Positions 47,874 to 60,337 of a DNA stretch of 64,000 nt are shown here, one piece after another (position 1 is the first letter of the stretch; every line of letters starts with the position of its first letter). The notes under the pieces were generated by a model that ran no database searches, had not been told where the DNA came from, and saw nothing but the letters and a program-made list of their open reading frames with translations. Made by a program: the position numbers and the translations under genes. The stretch is from contig JAWQEG010000166.1 of NCBI GenBank assembly GCA_033782935.1, forward strand, positions 2,198,001 through 2,262,000. The letters are read 5' to 3'. Source of the stretch: Petrolisthes cinctipes (lineage: Eukaryota > Arthropoda > Malacostraca > Decapoda > Porcellanidae).

Positions 47874-50368
47874 ACTCTAACACGGAGTAGGCATGTACAG
47901 ATACCTTCTGGGACCTCTAAATATCGAATTTTCGGGTGTTTTGGGACTGAATTTGAGATATCGATTTTTTGGCACCTAAAATATCGATTTTCAGCATGTT
48001 TTTAGCCTATATTTTGAAAATATTCTAGCACTGTGTAGGCATGTACAGATTGCTTCTGGGACCCCAAAATATTGAATTTTCGGGTGTTTTGAGCCTGAAT
48101 TTGAGATATAAACGGGTACAGATGATACATGCACATTTTGACTTTGGGCATCTAAAATATCGATTTTCTGCATGTTTTGGGCCTGTATTTTGAAAATACT
48201 CTAACACTGAGTAGGCATGTACAGATTGCTTCTGGGACCCCAAAATATTGAATTTTCGGGTGTTTTGAGCCTGAATTTGAGATATAAACGGGTACTGAAG
48301 ATGCATGCACATATCGACTTTTGTGCACCTAAAAGATCGACTTTCAGTATGTTTTGAGCATGTATTTTGAAAATACTCTAACACGGAGTAGGCATGTACA
48401 GATCGCTTCTGGGACCCCTAAATATCGAATTTTCGGGTGTTTTGGGACTGAATTTGAGATATCGACTTTTTGGCACCTAAAAGATCGATTTTTAGCATGT
48501 TTTTAGCCTATATTTTGAAAATATTCTAGCACTGTACAGATTGCTTCTGGGACCCCAAAATATTGAATTTTCGGGTGTTTTGAGCCTGAATTTGAGATAT
48601 AAACGGGTACAGAAGATACATGCACATATTGACTTTGGGCACCAAAAATATCGATTTTCAGCATGTTTTGGGCCTGAATTTTGAAAATACTCTAACACGG
48701 AGTAGGCATGTACAGATCGCTTCTGGGACCCCAAAATATCGAATTTTCGGGTGTTTAGGGCCAGAATTTGAGATATAAACGGGTACAGAAGATGCATGCA
48801 CATATCGACTTTTGGGCACCTAAAAGATCGATTTTCAGTATGTTTTTGGCCTGTATTTTGAAAATACTCTAACACGGAGTAGGCATGTACAGATACCTTC
48901 TGGGACCTCTAAATATCGTATTTTCGGGTGTTTTGGGACTGAATTTAAGATATCGATTTTTTGGCACCTAAAATGTCGATTTTTAGCATGTTTTTAGCCT
49001 ATATTTTGAAAATATTCTAGCACTGAGTAGGCATGTACAGATTGCTTCTGGGACCCCAAAATATTGAATTTTCGGGTGTTTTGAGCCTGAATTTGAGATA
49101 TAAACGGGTACAGAAGATACATGCACATATTGACTTTGGGCATATAAAATATCGATTTTCAGCATGTTTTGGGCCTGTATTTTGAAAATACTCTAACACT
49201 GAGTAGACATGTACAGATTGCTTCTGGGACCCCAAAATATTGAATTTTCGGGTGTTTTGAGCCTGAATTTGAGATATAAACGGGTACTGAAGATGCATGC
49301 ACATATCGACTTTTGTGCACCTAAAAGATCAATTTTCAGTATGTTTTGAGCATATATTTTGAAAATACTCTAACACGGAGTAGGCATGTACAGATCGCTT
49401 CTGGGACCCCTAAATATCGAATTTTCGGGTGTTTTGGGACTGAATTTGAGATATCGACTTTTTGGCACCTAAAAGATCGATTTTTAGCATGTTTTTAGCC
49501 TATATTTTGAAAATATTCTAGCACTGAGTAGGCATGTACAGATTGCTTCTGGGACCCCAAAATATTGAATTTTCGGGTGTTTTGAGCCTGAATTTGAGAT
49601 ATAAACGGGTACAGAAGATACATGCACATATTGACTTTGGGCACCAAAAATATCGATTTTCAGCATGTTTTGGGCCTGAATTTTGAAAATACTCTAACAC
49701 GGAGTAGGCATGTACAGATCGCTTCTGGGACCCCAAAATATCGAATTTTCGGGTGTTTAGGGCCAGAATTTGAGATATAAACGGGTACAAAAGATGCATG
49801 CACATATCGACTTTTGGGCACCTAAAAGATCGATTTTCAGTATGTTTTTGGCCTGTATTTCGAAAATACTCTAACACGGAGTAGGCATGTACAGATACCT
49901 TCTGGGACCTCTAAATATCGAATTTTCGGGTGTTTTGGGACTGAATTCGAGATATCGATTTTTTGGCACCTAAAATGTCGATTTTTAGCATGTTTTTAGC
50001 CTATATTTTGAAAATATTCTAGCACTGAGTAGGCATGTACAGATTGCTTCTGGGACCCCAAAATATTGAATTTTCGGGTGTTTTGAGCCTGAATTTGAGA
50101 TATAAACGGGTACAGAAGATACATGCACATATTGACTTTGGGCACCAAAAATATCGATTTTCAGCATGTTTTGGGCCTGAATTTTGAAAATACTCTAACA
50201 CGGAGTAGGCATGTACAGATCGCTTCTGGGACCCCAAAATATCGAATTTTTGGGTGTTTAGGGCCAGAATTTGAGATATAAACGGGTACAAAAGATGCAT
50301 GCACATATCGACTTTTGGGCACCTAAAAGATCGATTTTCAGTAAGTTTTTGGCCTGTATTTTGAAAAT
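47874..50368 (+). repeat. Five-unit block repeated at 54189-56683
   Basis: Unit starts are 47874, 48375 (491 bp), 48866, 49367 and 49868. Shared marks at an offset of 6315 bp include AAATATCGTATTTTCGGG (~48912), GGGCATATAAAATATCG (~49139) and GAATTCGAGATATCG (~49944). Confidence 0.92.
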
Positions 50369-51871
50369 ACTCTAACACGGAGTAAGCATGTACAGATACC
50401 TTCTGGGACCTCTAAATATCGAATTTTCGGGTGTTTTGGGACTGAATTTGAGATATCGATTTTTTGGCACCTAAAATGTCGATTTTTAACATGTTTTTAG
50501 CCTATATTTTGAAAATATTCTAGCACTGTGTAGGCATGTACAGATTGCTTCTGGGACCCCAAAATATTGAATTTTCGGGTGTTTTGAGCCTGAATTTGAG
50601 ATATAAACGGGTACAGAAGATACATGCACATATTGACTTTGGGCATCTAAAATATCGATTTTCAGCATGTTTTGGGCCTGTATTTTGAAAATACTCTAAC
50701 ACTGAGTAGACATGTACAGATTGCTTCTGGGACCCCAAAATATTGAATTTTCGGGTGTTTTGAGCCTGAATTTGAGATATAAACGGGTACTGAAGATGCA
50801 TGCACATATCGACTTTTGTGCACCTAAAAGATCAATTTTCAGTATGTTTTGAGCATATATTTTGAAAATACTCTAACACGGAGTAGGCATGTACAGATCG
50901 CTTCTGGGACCCCTAAATATCGAATTTTCGGGTGTTTTGGGACTGAATTTGAGATATCGACTTTTTGGCACCTAAAAGATCGATTTTTAGCATGTTTTTA
51001 GCCTATATTTTGAAAATATTCTAGCACTGAGTAGGCATGTACAGATTGCTTCTGGGACCCCAAAATATTGAATTTTCGGGTGTTTTGAGCCTGAATTTGA
51101 GATATAAACGGGTACAGAAGATACATGCACATATTGACTTTGGGCACCAAAAATATCGATTTTCAGCATGTTTTGGGCCTGAATTTTGAAAATACTCTAA
51201 CACGGAGTAGGCATGTACAGATCGCTTCTGGGACCCCAAAATATCGAATTTTCGAGTGTTTAGGGCCAGAATTTGAGATATAAACGGGTACAAAAGATGC
51301 ATGCACATATCGACTTTTGGGCACCTAAAAGATCGATTTTCAGTATGTTTTTGGCCTGTATTTTGAAAATACTCTAACACGGAGTAGGCATGTACAGATA
51401 CCTTCTGGGACCTCTAAATATCGAATTTTCGGGTGTTTTGGGACTGAATTCGAGATATCGATTTTTTGGCACCTAAAATGTCGATTTTTAGCATGTTTTT
51501 AGCCTATATTTTGAAAATATTCTAGCACTGAGTAGGCATGTACAGATTGCTTCTGGGACCCCAAAATATTGAATTTTCGGGTGTTTTGAGCCTGAATTTG
51601 AGATATAAACGGGTACAGAAGATACATGCACATATTGACTTTGGGCACCAAAAATATCGATTTTCAGCATGTTTTGGGCCTGAATTTTGAAAATACTCTA
51701 ACACGGAGTAGGCATGTACAGATCGCTTCTGGGACCCCAAAATATCGAATTTTTGGGTGTTTAGGGCCAGAATTTGAGATATAAACGGGTACAAAAGATG
51801 CATGCACATATCGACTTTTGGGCACCTAAAAGATCGATTTTCAGTAAGTTTTTGGCCTGTATTTTGAAAAT
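48866..51871 (+). repeat. 1503-bp (three-HOR) tandem duplication
   Basis: Units at 48866, 49367 and 49868 are followed by related units at 50369, 50870 and 51371. GAGTAGACATGTACAG, AGATCAATTTTCAG, GAGCATATATTTTG, GAATTCGAGATATCG, TACAAAAGATGCATG and GAGTAAGCATG recur 1503 bp apart. Confidence 0.92.
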
Positions 51872-52195
51872 ACTCTAACACGGAGTAAGCATGTACAGAT
51901 ACCTTCTGGGACCTCTAAATATCGAATTTTCGGGTGTTTTGGGACTGAATTTGAGATATCGATTTTTTGGCACCTAAAATGTCGATTTTTAGCATGTTTT
52001 TAGCCTATATTTTGAAAATATTCTAGCACTGTGTAGGCATGTACAGATTGCTTCTGGGACCCCAAAATATTGAATTTTCGGGTGTTTTGAGCCTGAATTT
52101 GAGATATAAACGGGTACAGAAGATACATGCACATATTGACTTTGGGCATCTAAAATATCGATTTTCAGAATGTTTTGAGCATGTATTTTGAAAAT
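51872..52195 (+). repeat. 324-bp dimer, A + B/C fusion near the 3' end
   Basis: The long monomer is B (GGGCATCTAAAATATCG) until CGATTTTCAGAATG and then ends as C family 2 (TTTTGAGCATG). It has B length up to the switch, hence 324 rather than 325 bp. Confidence 0.9.
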
Positions 52196-53186
52196 ACTCT
52201 AACACGGAGTAGGCATGTACAGATCGCTTCTGGGACCCCTAAATATCGAATTTTCGGGTGTTTTGGGACTGAATTTGAGATATCGACTTTTTGGCACCTA
52301 AAAGATCGATTTTTAGCATGTTTTTAGCCTATATTTTGAAAATATTCTAGCACTGAGTAGGCATGTACAGATTGCTTCTGGGACCCCAAAATATTGAATT
52401 TTCGGGTGTTTTGAGCCTGAATTTGAGATATAAACGGGTACAGAAGATACATTCACATATTGACTTTGGGCACCAAAAATATCGATTTTCAGCATGTTTT
52501 GGCCTGAATTTTGAAAATACTCTAACACGGAGTAGGCATGTACAGATCGCTTCAGGGACCCCAAAATATCGAATTTTCGGGTGTTTAGGGCCAGAATTTG
52601 AGATATAAACGGGTACAGAAGATGCATGCACATATCGACTTATGTGCACCTAAAAGATCGATTTTCAGTATGTTTTTGGCCTGTATTTTGAAAATACTCT
52701 AACACGGAGTAAGCATGTACAGATCGCTTCTGGGACCCCTAAATATCGAATTTTCGGGTGTTTTGGGACTGAATTTGAGATATCGACTTTTTGGCACTTA
52801 AAAGATCGATTTTTAGCATGTTTTTAGCCTATATTTTGAAAATATTCTAGCACTGTACAGATTGCTTCTGGGACCCCAAAATATTGAATTTTCGGGTGTT
52901 TTGAGCATGAATTTGAGATATAAACGGGTACAGAAGATACATGCACATATTGACTTTGGGCATTTAAAATATCGATTTTCAGCATGTTTTGGGCCTGTAT
53001 TTTGAAAATACTCTAACACTGAGTAGGCATGTACAGATTGCTTCTGGGACCCCAAAATATTGAATTTTCGGGTGTTTTGAGCCTGAATTTGAGATATAAA
53101 CGGGTACTGAAGATGCATGCACATATCGACTTTTGTGCACCTAAAAGATCGATTTTCAGTATGTTTTGAGCATGTATTTTGAAAAT
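52196..53186 (+). repeat. 500-bp unit plus 491-bp unit
   Basis: 52196-52695 lacks one G at GCATGTTTTGGCCTG. 52696-53186 has the 10-bp deletion and starts CGGAGTAAGCATG. Confidence 0.92.
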
Positions 53187-54188
53187 ACTCTAACACGGAG
53201 TAGGCATGTACAGATACCTTCTGGGACCTCTAAATATCGAATTTTCGGGTGTTTTGGGACTGAATTTGAGATATCGATTTTTTGGCACCTAAAATATCGA
53301 TTTTCAGCATGTTTTTAGCCTATATTTTGAAAATATTCTAGCACTGTGTAGTCATGTACAGATTGCTTCTGGGACCCCAAAATATTGAATTTTCGGGTGT
53401 TTTGAGCCTGAATTTGAGATATAAACGGGTACAGATGATACATGCACATATTGACTTTGGGCATCTAAAATATCGATTTTCAGCATGTTTTGGGCCTGTA
53501 TTTTGAAAATACTCTAACACTGAGTAGGCATGTACAGATTGCTTCTGGGACCCCAAAATATTGAATTTTCGGGTGTTTTGAGCCTGAATTTGAGATATAA
53601 ACGGGTACTGAAGATGCATGCACATATCGACTTTTGTGCACCTAAAAGATTAATTTTCAGTATGTTTTGAGCATATATTTTGAAAATACTCTAACACGGA
53701 GTAGGCATGTACAGATCGCTTCTGGGACCCCTAAATATCGAATTTGCGGGTGTTTTGGGACTGAATTTGAGATATCGACTTTTTGGCACCTAAAAGATCG
53801 ATTTTTAGCATGTTTTTAGCCTATATTTTGAAAATATTCTAGCACTGAGTAGGCATGTACAGATTGCTTCTGGGACCCCAAAATATTGAATTTTCGGGTG
53901 TTTTGAGCCTGAATTTGAGATATAAACGGGTACAGAAGATACATGCACATATTGACTTTGGGCACCAAAAATATCGATTTTCAGCATGTTTTGGGCCTGA
54001 ATTTTGAAAATACTCTAACACGGAGTAGGTATGTACAGATCGCTTCTGGGACCCCAAAATATCGAATTTTTGGGTGTTTAGGGCCAGAATTTGAGATATA
54101 AACGGGTACAAAAGATGCATGCACATATCGACTTTTGGGCACTTAAAAGATCGATTTTCAGTATGTTTTTGGCCTGTATTTTGAAAAT
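53187..54188 (+). repeat. Two 501-bp units
   Basis: The unit at 53187 has CCTAAAATATCGATTTTCAGC in A, a B-like second half also present in the unit at 47874. The unit at 53688 has AATTTGCGGG in A and TACAAAAGATGCATG in C. Confidence 0.92.
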
Positions 54189-56683
54189 ACTCTAACACGG
54201 AGTAAGCATGTACAGATAACTTCTGGGACCTCTAAATATCGAATTTTCGGGTGTTTTGGGACTGAATTTGAGATATCGATTTTTTGGCACCTAAAATGTC
54301 GATTTTTAGCATGTTTTTAGCCTATATTTTGAAAATATTCTAGCACTGTGTAGGCATATACAGATTGCTTCTGGGACCCCAAAATATTGAATTTTCGGGT
54401 GTTTTGAGCCTGAATTTGAGATATAAACGGGTACAGAAGATACATGCACATATTGACTTTGGGCATCTAAAATATCGATTTTCAGCATGTTTTGGGCCTG
54501 AATTTTGAAAATACTCTAACACTGAGTAGGCATGTACAGATTGCTTCTGGGACCCCAAAATATTGAATTTTCGGGTGTTTTGAGCCTGAATTTGAGATAT
54601 AAACGGGTACTGAAGATGCATGCACATATCGACTTTTGTGCACCTAAAAGATCGACTTTCAGTATGTTTTGAGCATGTATTTTGAAAATACTCTAACACG
54701 GAGTAGGCATGTACAGATCGCTTCTGGGACCCCTAAATATCGAATTTTCGGGTGTTTTGGGACTGAATTTGAGATATCGACTTTTTGGAACCTAAAAGAT
54801 CGATTTTTAGCATGTTTTTAGCCTATATTTTGAAAATATTCTAGCACTGTACAGATTGCTTCTGGGACCCCAAAATATTGAATTTTCGGGTGTTTTGAGC
54901 CTGAATTTGAGATATAAACGGGTACAGAAGATACATGCACATATTGACTTTGGGCACCAAAAATATCGATTTTCAGCATGTTTTGGGCCTGAATTTTGAA
55001 AATACTCTAACACGGAGTAGGCATGTACAGATCGCTTCTGGGACCCCAAAATATCGAATTTTCGGGTGTTTAGGGCCAGAATTTGAGATATAAACGGGTA
55101 CAGAAGATGCATGCACATATCGACTTTTGGGCACCTAAAAGATCGATTTTCAGTATGTTTTTGGCCTGTATTTTGAAAATACTCTAACACGGAGTAGGCA
55201 TGTACAGATACCTTCTGGGACCTCTAAATATCGTATTTTCGGGTGTTTTGGGACTGAATTTGAGATATCGATTTTTTGGCACCTAAAATGTCGATTTTTA
55301 GCATGTTTTTAGCCTATATTTTGAAAATATTCTAGCACTGTGTAGGTATGTACAGATTGCTTCTGGGACCCCAAAATATTGAATTTTCGGGTGTTTTGAG
55401 CCTGAATTTGAGATATAAACGGGTACAGAAGATACATGCACATATTGACTTTGGGCATATAAAATATCGATTTTCAGCATGTTTTGGGCCTGTATTTTGA
55501 AAATACTCTAACACTGAGTAGACATGTACAGATTGCTTCTGGGACCCCAAAATATTGAATTTTCGGGTGTTTTGACCCTGAATTTGAGATATAAACGGGT
55601 ACTGAAGATGCATGCACATGTCGACTTTTGTGCACCTAAAAGATCAATTTTCAGTATGTTTTGAGCATATATTTTGAAAATACTCTAACACGGAGTAGGC
55701 ATGTACAGATCGCTTCTGGGACCCCTAAATATCGAATTTTCGGGTGTTTTGGGACTGAATTTGATATATCGACTTTTTGGCACCTAAAAGATCGATTTTT
55801 AGCATGTTTTTAGCCTATATTTTGAAAATATTCTAGCACTGAGTAGGCATGTACAGATTGCTTCTGGGACCCCAAAATATTGAATTTTCGGGTGTTTTGA
55901 GCCTGAATTTGAGATATAAACGGGTACAGAAGATACATGCACATATTGACTTTGGGCACCAAAAATATCGATCTTCAGCATGTTTTGGGCCTGAATTTTG
56001 AAAATACTCTAACACGGAGTAGGCATGTACAGATCGCTTCTGGGACCCCAAAATATTGAATTTTCGGGTGTTTAGGGCCAGAATTTGAGATATAAACGGG
56101 TACAGAAGATGCATGCACATATCGACTTTTGGGCACCTAAAAGATCGATTTTCAGTATGTTTTTGGCCTGTATTTTGAAAATACTCTAACACGGAGTAGG
56201 CATGTACAGATACCTTCTGGGACCTCTAAATATCGAATTTTCGGGTGTTTTGGGACTGAATTCGAGATATCGATTTTTTGGCACCTAAAATGTCGATTTT
56301 TAGCATGTTTTTAGCCTATATTTTGAAAATATTCTAGCACTGAGTAGGCATGTACAGATTGCTTCTGGGACCCCAAAATATTGAATTTTCGGGTGTTTTG
56401 AGCCTGAATTTGAGATATAAACGGGTACAGAAGATACATGCACATATTGACTTTGGGCACCAAAAATGTCGATTTTCAGCATGTTTTGGGCCTGAATTTT
56501 GAAAATACTCTAACACGGAGTAGGCATGTACAGATCGCTTCAGGGACCCCAAAATATCGAATTTTCGGGTGTTTAGGGCCATAATTTGAGATATAAACGG
56601 GTACTGAAGATGCATGCACATATCGACTTTTGGGCACCTAAAAGATCGATTTTCAGTATGTTTTTGGCCTGAATTTTGAAAAT
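54189..56683 (+). repeat. Five-unit block, partner of 47874-50368
   Basis: Unit starts are 54189, 54690 (491 bp), 55181, 55682 and 56183, the same length order as 47874-50368. ATCGTATTTTCGGG, GCATATAAAATATCG and GAATTCGAGATATCG occur at the expected 6315-bp offset. Confidence 0.92.
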
Positions 56684-57331
56684 ACTCTGACACGGAGTAG
56701 GCATGTACAGATCGCTTCTGGGACCCCTAAATATCGCATTTTCGGGTGTTTTGGGACTGATTTTGAGATATCGACTTTTTGGCACCTAAAAGATCGATTT
56801 TTAGCATGTTTTTAACCTATATTTTGAAAATATTCTAGCACTGTGTAGGCATGTACAGATTGCTTCTGGGACCCCAAAATATTGAATTTTCGGGTGTTTC
56901 GAGCCTGAATTTGAGATATAAACGGGTACAGAAGATACATGCACATATTGACTTTTGGCATCTAAAATATCGATTTTCAGCATGTTTTGGGCCTGTATTT
57001 TGAAAATACTCTAACACTGAGTAGGCATGTACAGATTGCTTCTGGGACCCCAAAATATTGAATTTTCGGGTGTTTAGGGACTGAATTTGAGATATCGATT
57101 TTTTGGCACCTAAAATGTCGATTTTTAGCATGTTTTTAGCCTATATTTTGAAAATATTCTAGCACTGTGTAGGCATGTACAGATTGCTTCTGGGACCCCA
57201 AAATATTGAATTTTCGGGTGTTTTGAGCCTGAATTTGAGATATAAACGGGTACAGAAGATACATGCACATATTGACTTTGGGCACCAAAAATATCGATTT
57301 TCAGCATGTTTTGGGCCTGAATTTTGAAAAT
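56684..57331 (+). repeat. Two consecutive 324-bp dimers, A + B
   Basis: 56684-57007 is A + B. 57008-57331 starts with a C/A fusion (CACTGAGTAGG, CCCCAAAATATTG, then TTTAGGGACTG and CGATTTTTTGG) followed by B. No full C is present in either. Confidence 0.91.
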
Positions 57332-58157
57332 ACTCTAACACGGAGTAGGCATGTACAGATCGCTTCTGGGACCCCTAAATATCGAATTTTCGGGTGTTTT
57401 GGGACTGAATTTGAGATATCGACTTTTTGGCACCTAAAAGATCGATTTTTAGCATGTTTTTAGCCTATATTTTGAAAATATTCTAGCACTGAGTAGGCAT
57501 GTACAGATTGCTTCTGGGACCCCAAAATATTGAATTTTCGGGTGTTTTGAGCCTGAATTTGAGATATAAACGGGTACAGAAGATACATGCACATATTGAC
57601 TTTGGGCACCAAAAATATCGATTTTCAGCATGTTTTGGGCCTGAATTTTGAAAAAACTCTAACACGGAGTAGGCATGTACAGATCGCTTCTGGGACCCCA
57701 AAATATCGAATTTTCGGGTGTTTAGGGCCATAATTTGAGATATAAACGGGTACTGAAGATGCATGCACATATCGACTTTTGGGCACCTAAAAGATCGATT
57801 TTCAGTATGTTATTGGCCTGTATTTTGAAAATACTCTAACACGGAGTAGGCATGTACAGATACCTTCTGGTACCTCTAAATATCGAATTTTCGGGTGTTT
57901 TGGGACTGAATTTGAGATATCGATTTTTTGGCACCTAAAATGTCGATTTTTAGCATGTTTTTAGCCTATATTTTGAAAATATTCTAGCACTGTGTAGGCA
58001 TGTACAGATTGCTTCGGGGACCCCAAAATATTGAATTTTCGGGTGTTTTGAGCCTGAATTTGAGATATAAACGGGTACTGAAGATGCATGCACATATCGA
58101 CTTTTGTGCACCTAAAAGATCGATTTTCAGTATGTTTTGAGCATGTATTTTGAAAAT
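57332..58157 (+). repeat. 501-bp unit followed by 325-bp dimer
   Basis: 57332-57832 is regular with CCATAATTTGAG in C. 57833-58157 is A plus a B/C fusion with TTCGGGGACCCC in its B-derived part and TTTTGAGCATG at its end. Confidence 0.91.
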
Positions 58158-59660
58158 ACTCTAACACGGAGTAGGCATGTACAGATCGCTTCTGGGACCC
58201 CTAAATATCGAATTTTCGGGTGTTTTGGGACTGAATTTGAGATATCGACTTTTTGGCACCTAAAATGTCGATTTTTGGCATGTTTTTAGCCTATATTTTG
58301 AAAATATTCTAGCACTGTGTAGGCATGTACAGATTGCTTCGGGGACCCCAAAATATTGAATTTTCGGGTGTTTAGAGCCTGAATTTGAGATATAAACGGG
58401 TACAGAAGATACATGCACATATTGACTTTGGGCATCTAAAATATCGATTTTCAGCATGTTTTGGGCCAGTATTTTGAAAATACTCTAACACTAAATAGGC
58501 ATGTACAGATTGCTTCTGGGACCCCAAAATATTGAATTTTCAGGTGTTTTGAGCCTGAATTTGAGATATAAACGGGTACTGAAGATGCATGCACATATCG
58601 ACTTTTGTGCACCTAAAAGATCGATTTTCAGTATGTTTTGAGCATGTATTTTGAAAATACTCTAACACGGAGTAGGCATGTACAGATCGCTTCTGGGACC
58701 CCTAAATATCGAATTTTCGGGTGTTTTGGGACTGAATTTGAGATATCGACTTTTTGGCACCTAAAATGTCGATTTTTAGCATGTTTTTAGCCTATATTTT
58801 GAAAATATTCTAGCACTGTGTAGGCATGTACAGATTGCTTCGGGGACCCCAAAATATTGAATTTTCGGGTGTTTTGAGCCTGAATTTGAGATATAAACGG
58901 GTACAGAAGATACATGCACATATTGACTTTGGGCATCTAAAATATCGATTTTCAGCATGTTTTGGGCCAGTATTTTGAAAATACTCTAACACTAAATAGG
59001 CATGTACAGATTGCTTCTGGGACCCCAAAATATTGAATTTTCGGGTGTTTTGAGCCTGAATTTGAGATATAAACGGGTACTGAAGATGCATGCACATATC
59101 GACTTTTGTGCACCTAAAAGATCGATTTTCAGTATGTTTTGAGCATGTATTTTGAAAATACTCTAACACGGAGAAGGCGTGTACAGATCGCTTATGGGAC
59201 CCCTAAATATCGAATTTTCGGGTGTTTTGGGACTGAATTTGAGATATCGACTTTTTGGCACCTAAAATGTCGATTTTTAGCATGTTTTTAGCCTATATTT
59301 TGAAAATATTTTAGCACTGAGTAGGCATGTACAGATTGCTTCTGGGACCCCAAAATATTGAATTTTCGGGTGTTTAGAGCCTGAATTTGAGATATAAACG
59401 GGTACAGAAGATACATGCACATATTGACTTTTGGCATCTAAAATATCGATTTTCAGCATGTTTTGGGCCTGTATTTTGAAAATACTCTAACACTGAGTAG
59501 GCATGTACAGATTGCTTCTGGGACACCAAAATATTGAATTTTCGGGTGTTTTGAGCCTGAATTTGAGATATAAACGGGTACTGAAGATGCATGCACATAT
59601 CGACTTTTGTGCACCTAAAAGATCGATTTTCAGTATGTTTTGAGCATGTATTTTGAAAAT
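58158..59660 (+). repeat. Run of three 501-bp units
   Basis: Units start at 58158, 58659 and 59160. The first two carry TTCGGGGACCCC, GGGCCAGTATTTTG and CACTAAATAGGCATG, marks also seen in the 2495-bp blocks near 20-23 kb. Confidence 0.93.
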
Positions 59661-60337
59661 ACTCTAACACGGAGTAGGCATGTACAGATCGCTTCTGGGA
59701 CCCCTAAATATCGAATTTTCGGGTGTTTTGGGACTGAATTTGAGATATCGACTTTTTGGCACCAAAAAGATCGATTTTTAGCATGTTTTTAGCCTATATT
59801 TTGAAAATATTCTAGCACTGAGTAGGCATGTACAGATTGCTTCTGGGACCCCAAAATATTGAATTTTCGGGTGTTTTGAGCCTGAATTTGAGATATAAAC
59901 GGGTACAGAAGATACATGCACATATTGACTTTGGGCACCAAAAATATCGATTTTCAGCATGTTTTGGGCCTGAATTTTGAAAATACTCTAACACGGAGTA
60001 GGCATGTACAGATTGCTTCTGGGACCCCAAAATATCGAATTTTCGGGTGTTTAGGGCCAGAATTTGAGATATAAACGGGTACAGAAGATACATGCACATA
60101 TTGACTTTGGGCACCAAAAATATCGATTTTCAGCATGTTTTGGGCCTGAATTTTGAAAATACTCTAACACGGAGTAGGCATGTACAGATCGCTTCTGGGA
60201 CCGCAAAATATCGAATTTTCGTGTGTTTAGGGCCATAATTTGAGATATAAACGGGTACTGAAGATGCATGCACATATCGACTTTTGGGCACCTAAAAGAT
60301 CGATTTTCAGTATGTTTTTGGCCTGTATTTTGAAAAT
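59661..60337 (+). repeat. 677-bp tetrameric unit, A-B-C/B-C
   Basis: A (59661-59808), B (59809-59984), a 176-bp C/B fusion (59985-60160; C start with TTTAGGGCCAG, B end with GATACATGCACATATTGAC) and C (60161-60337). It is the expansion counterpart of the B/C fusion dimers. Confidence 0.91.
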
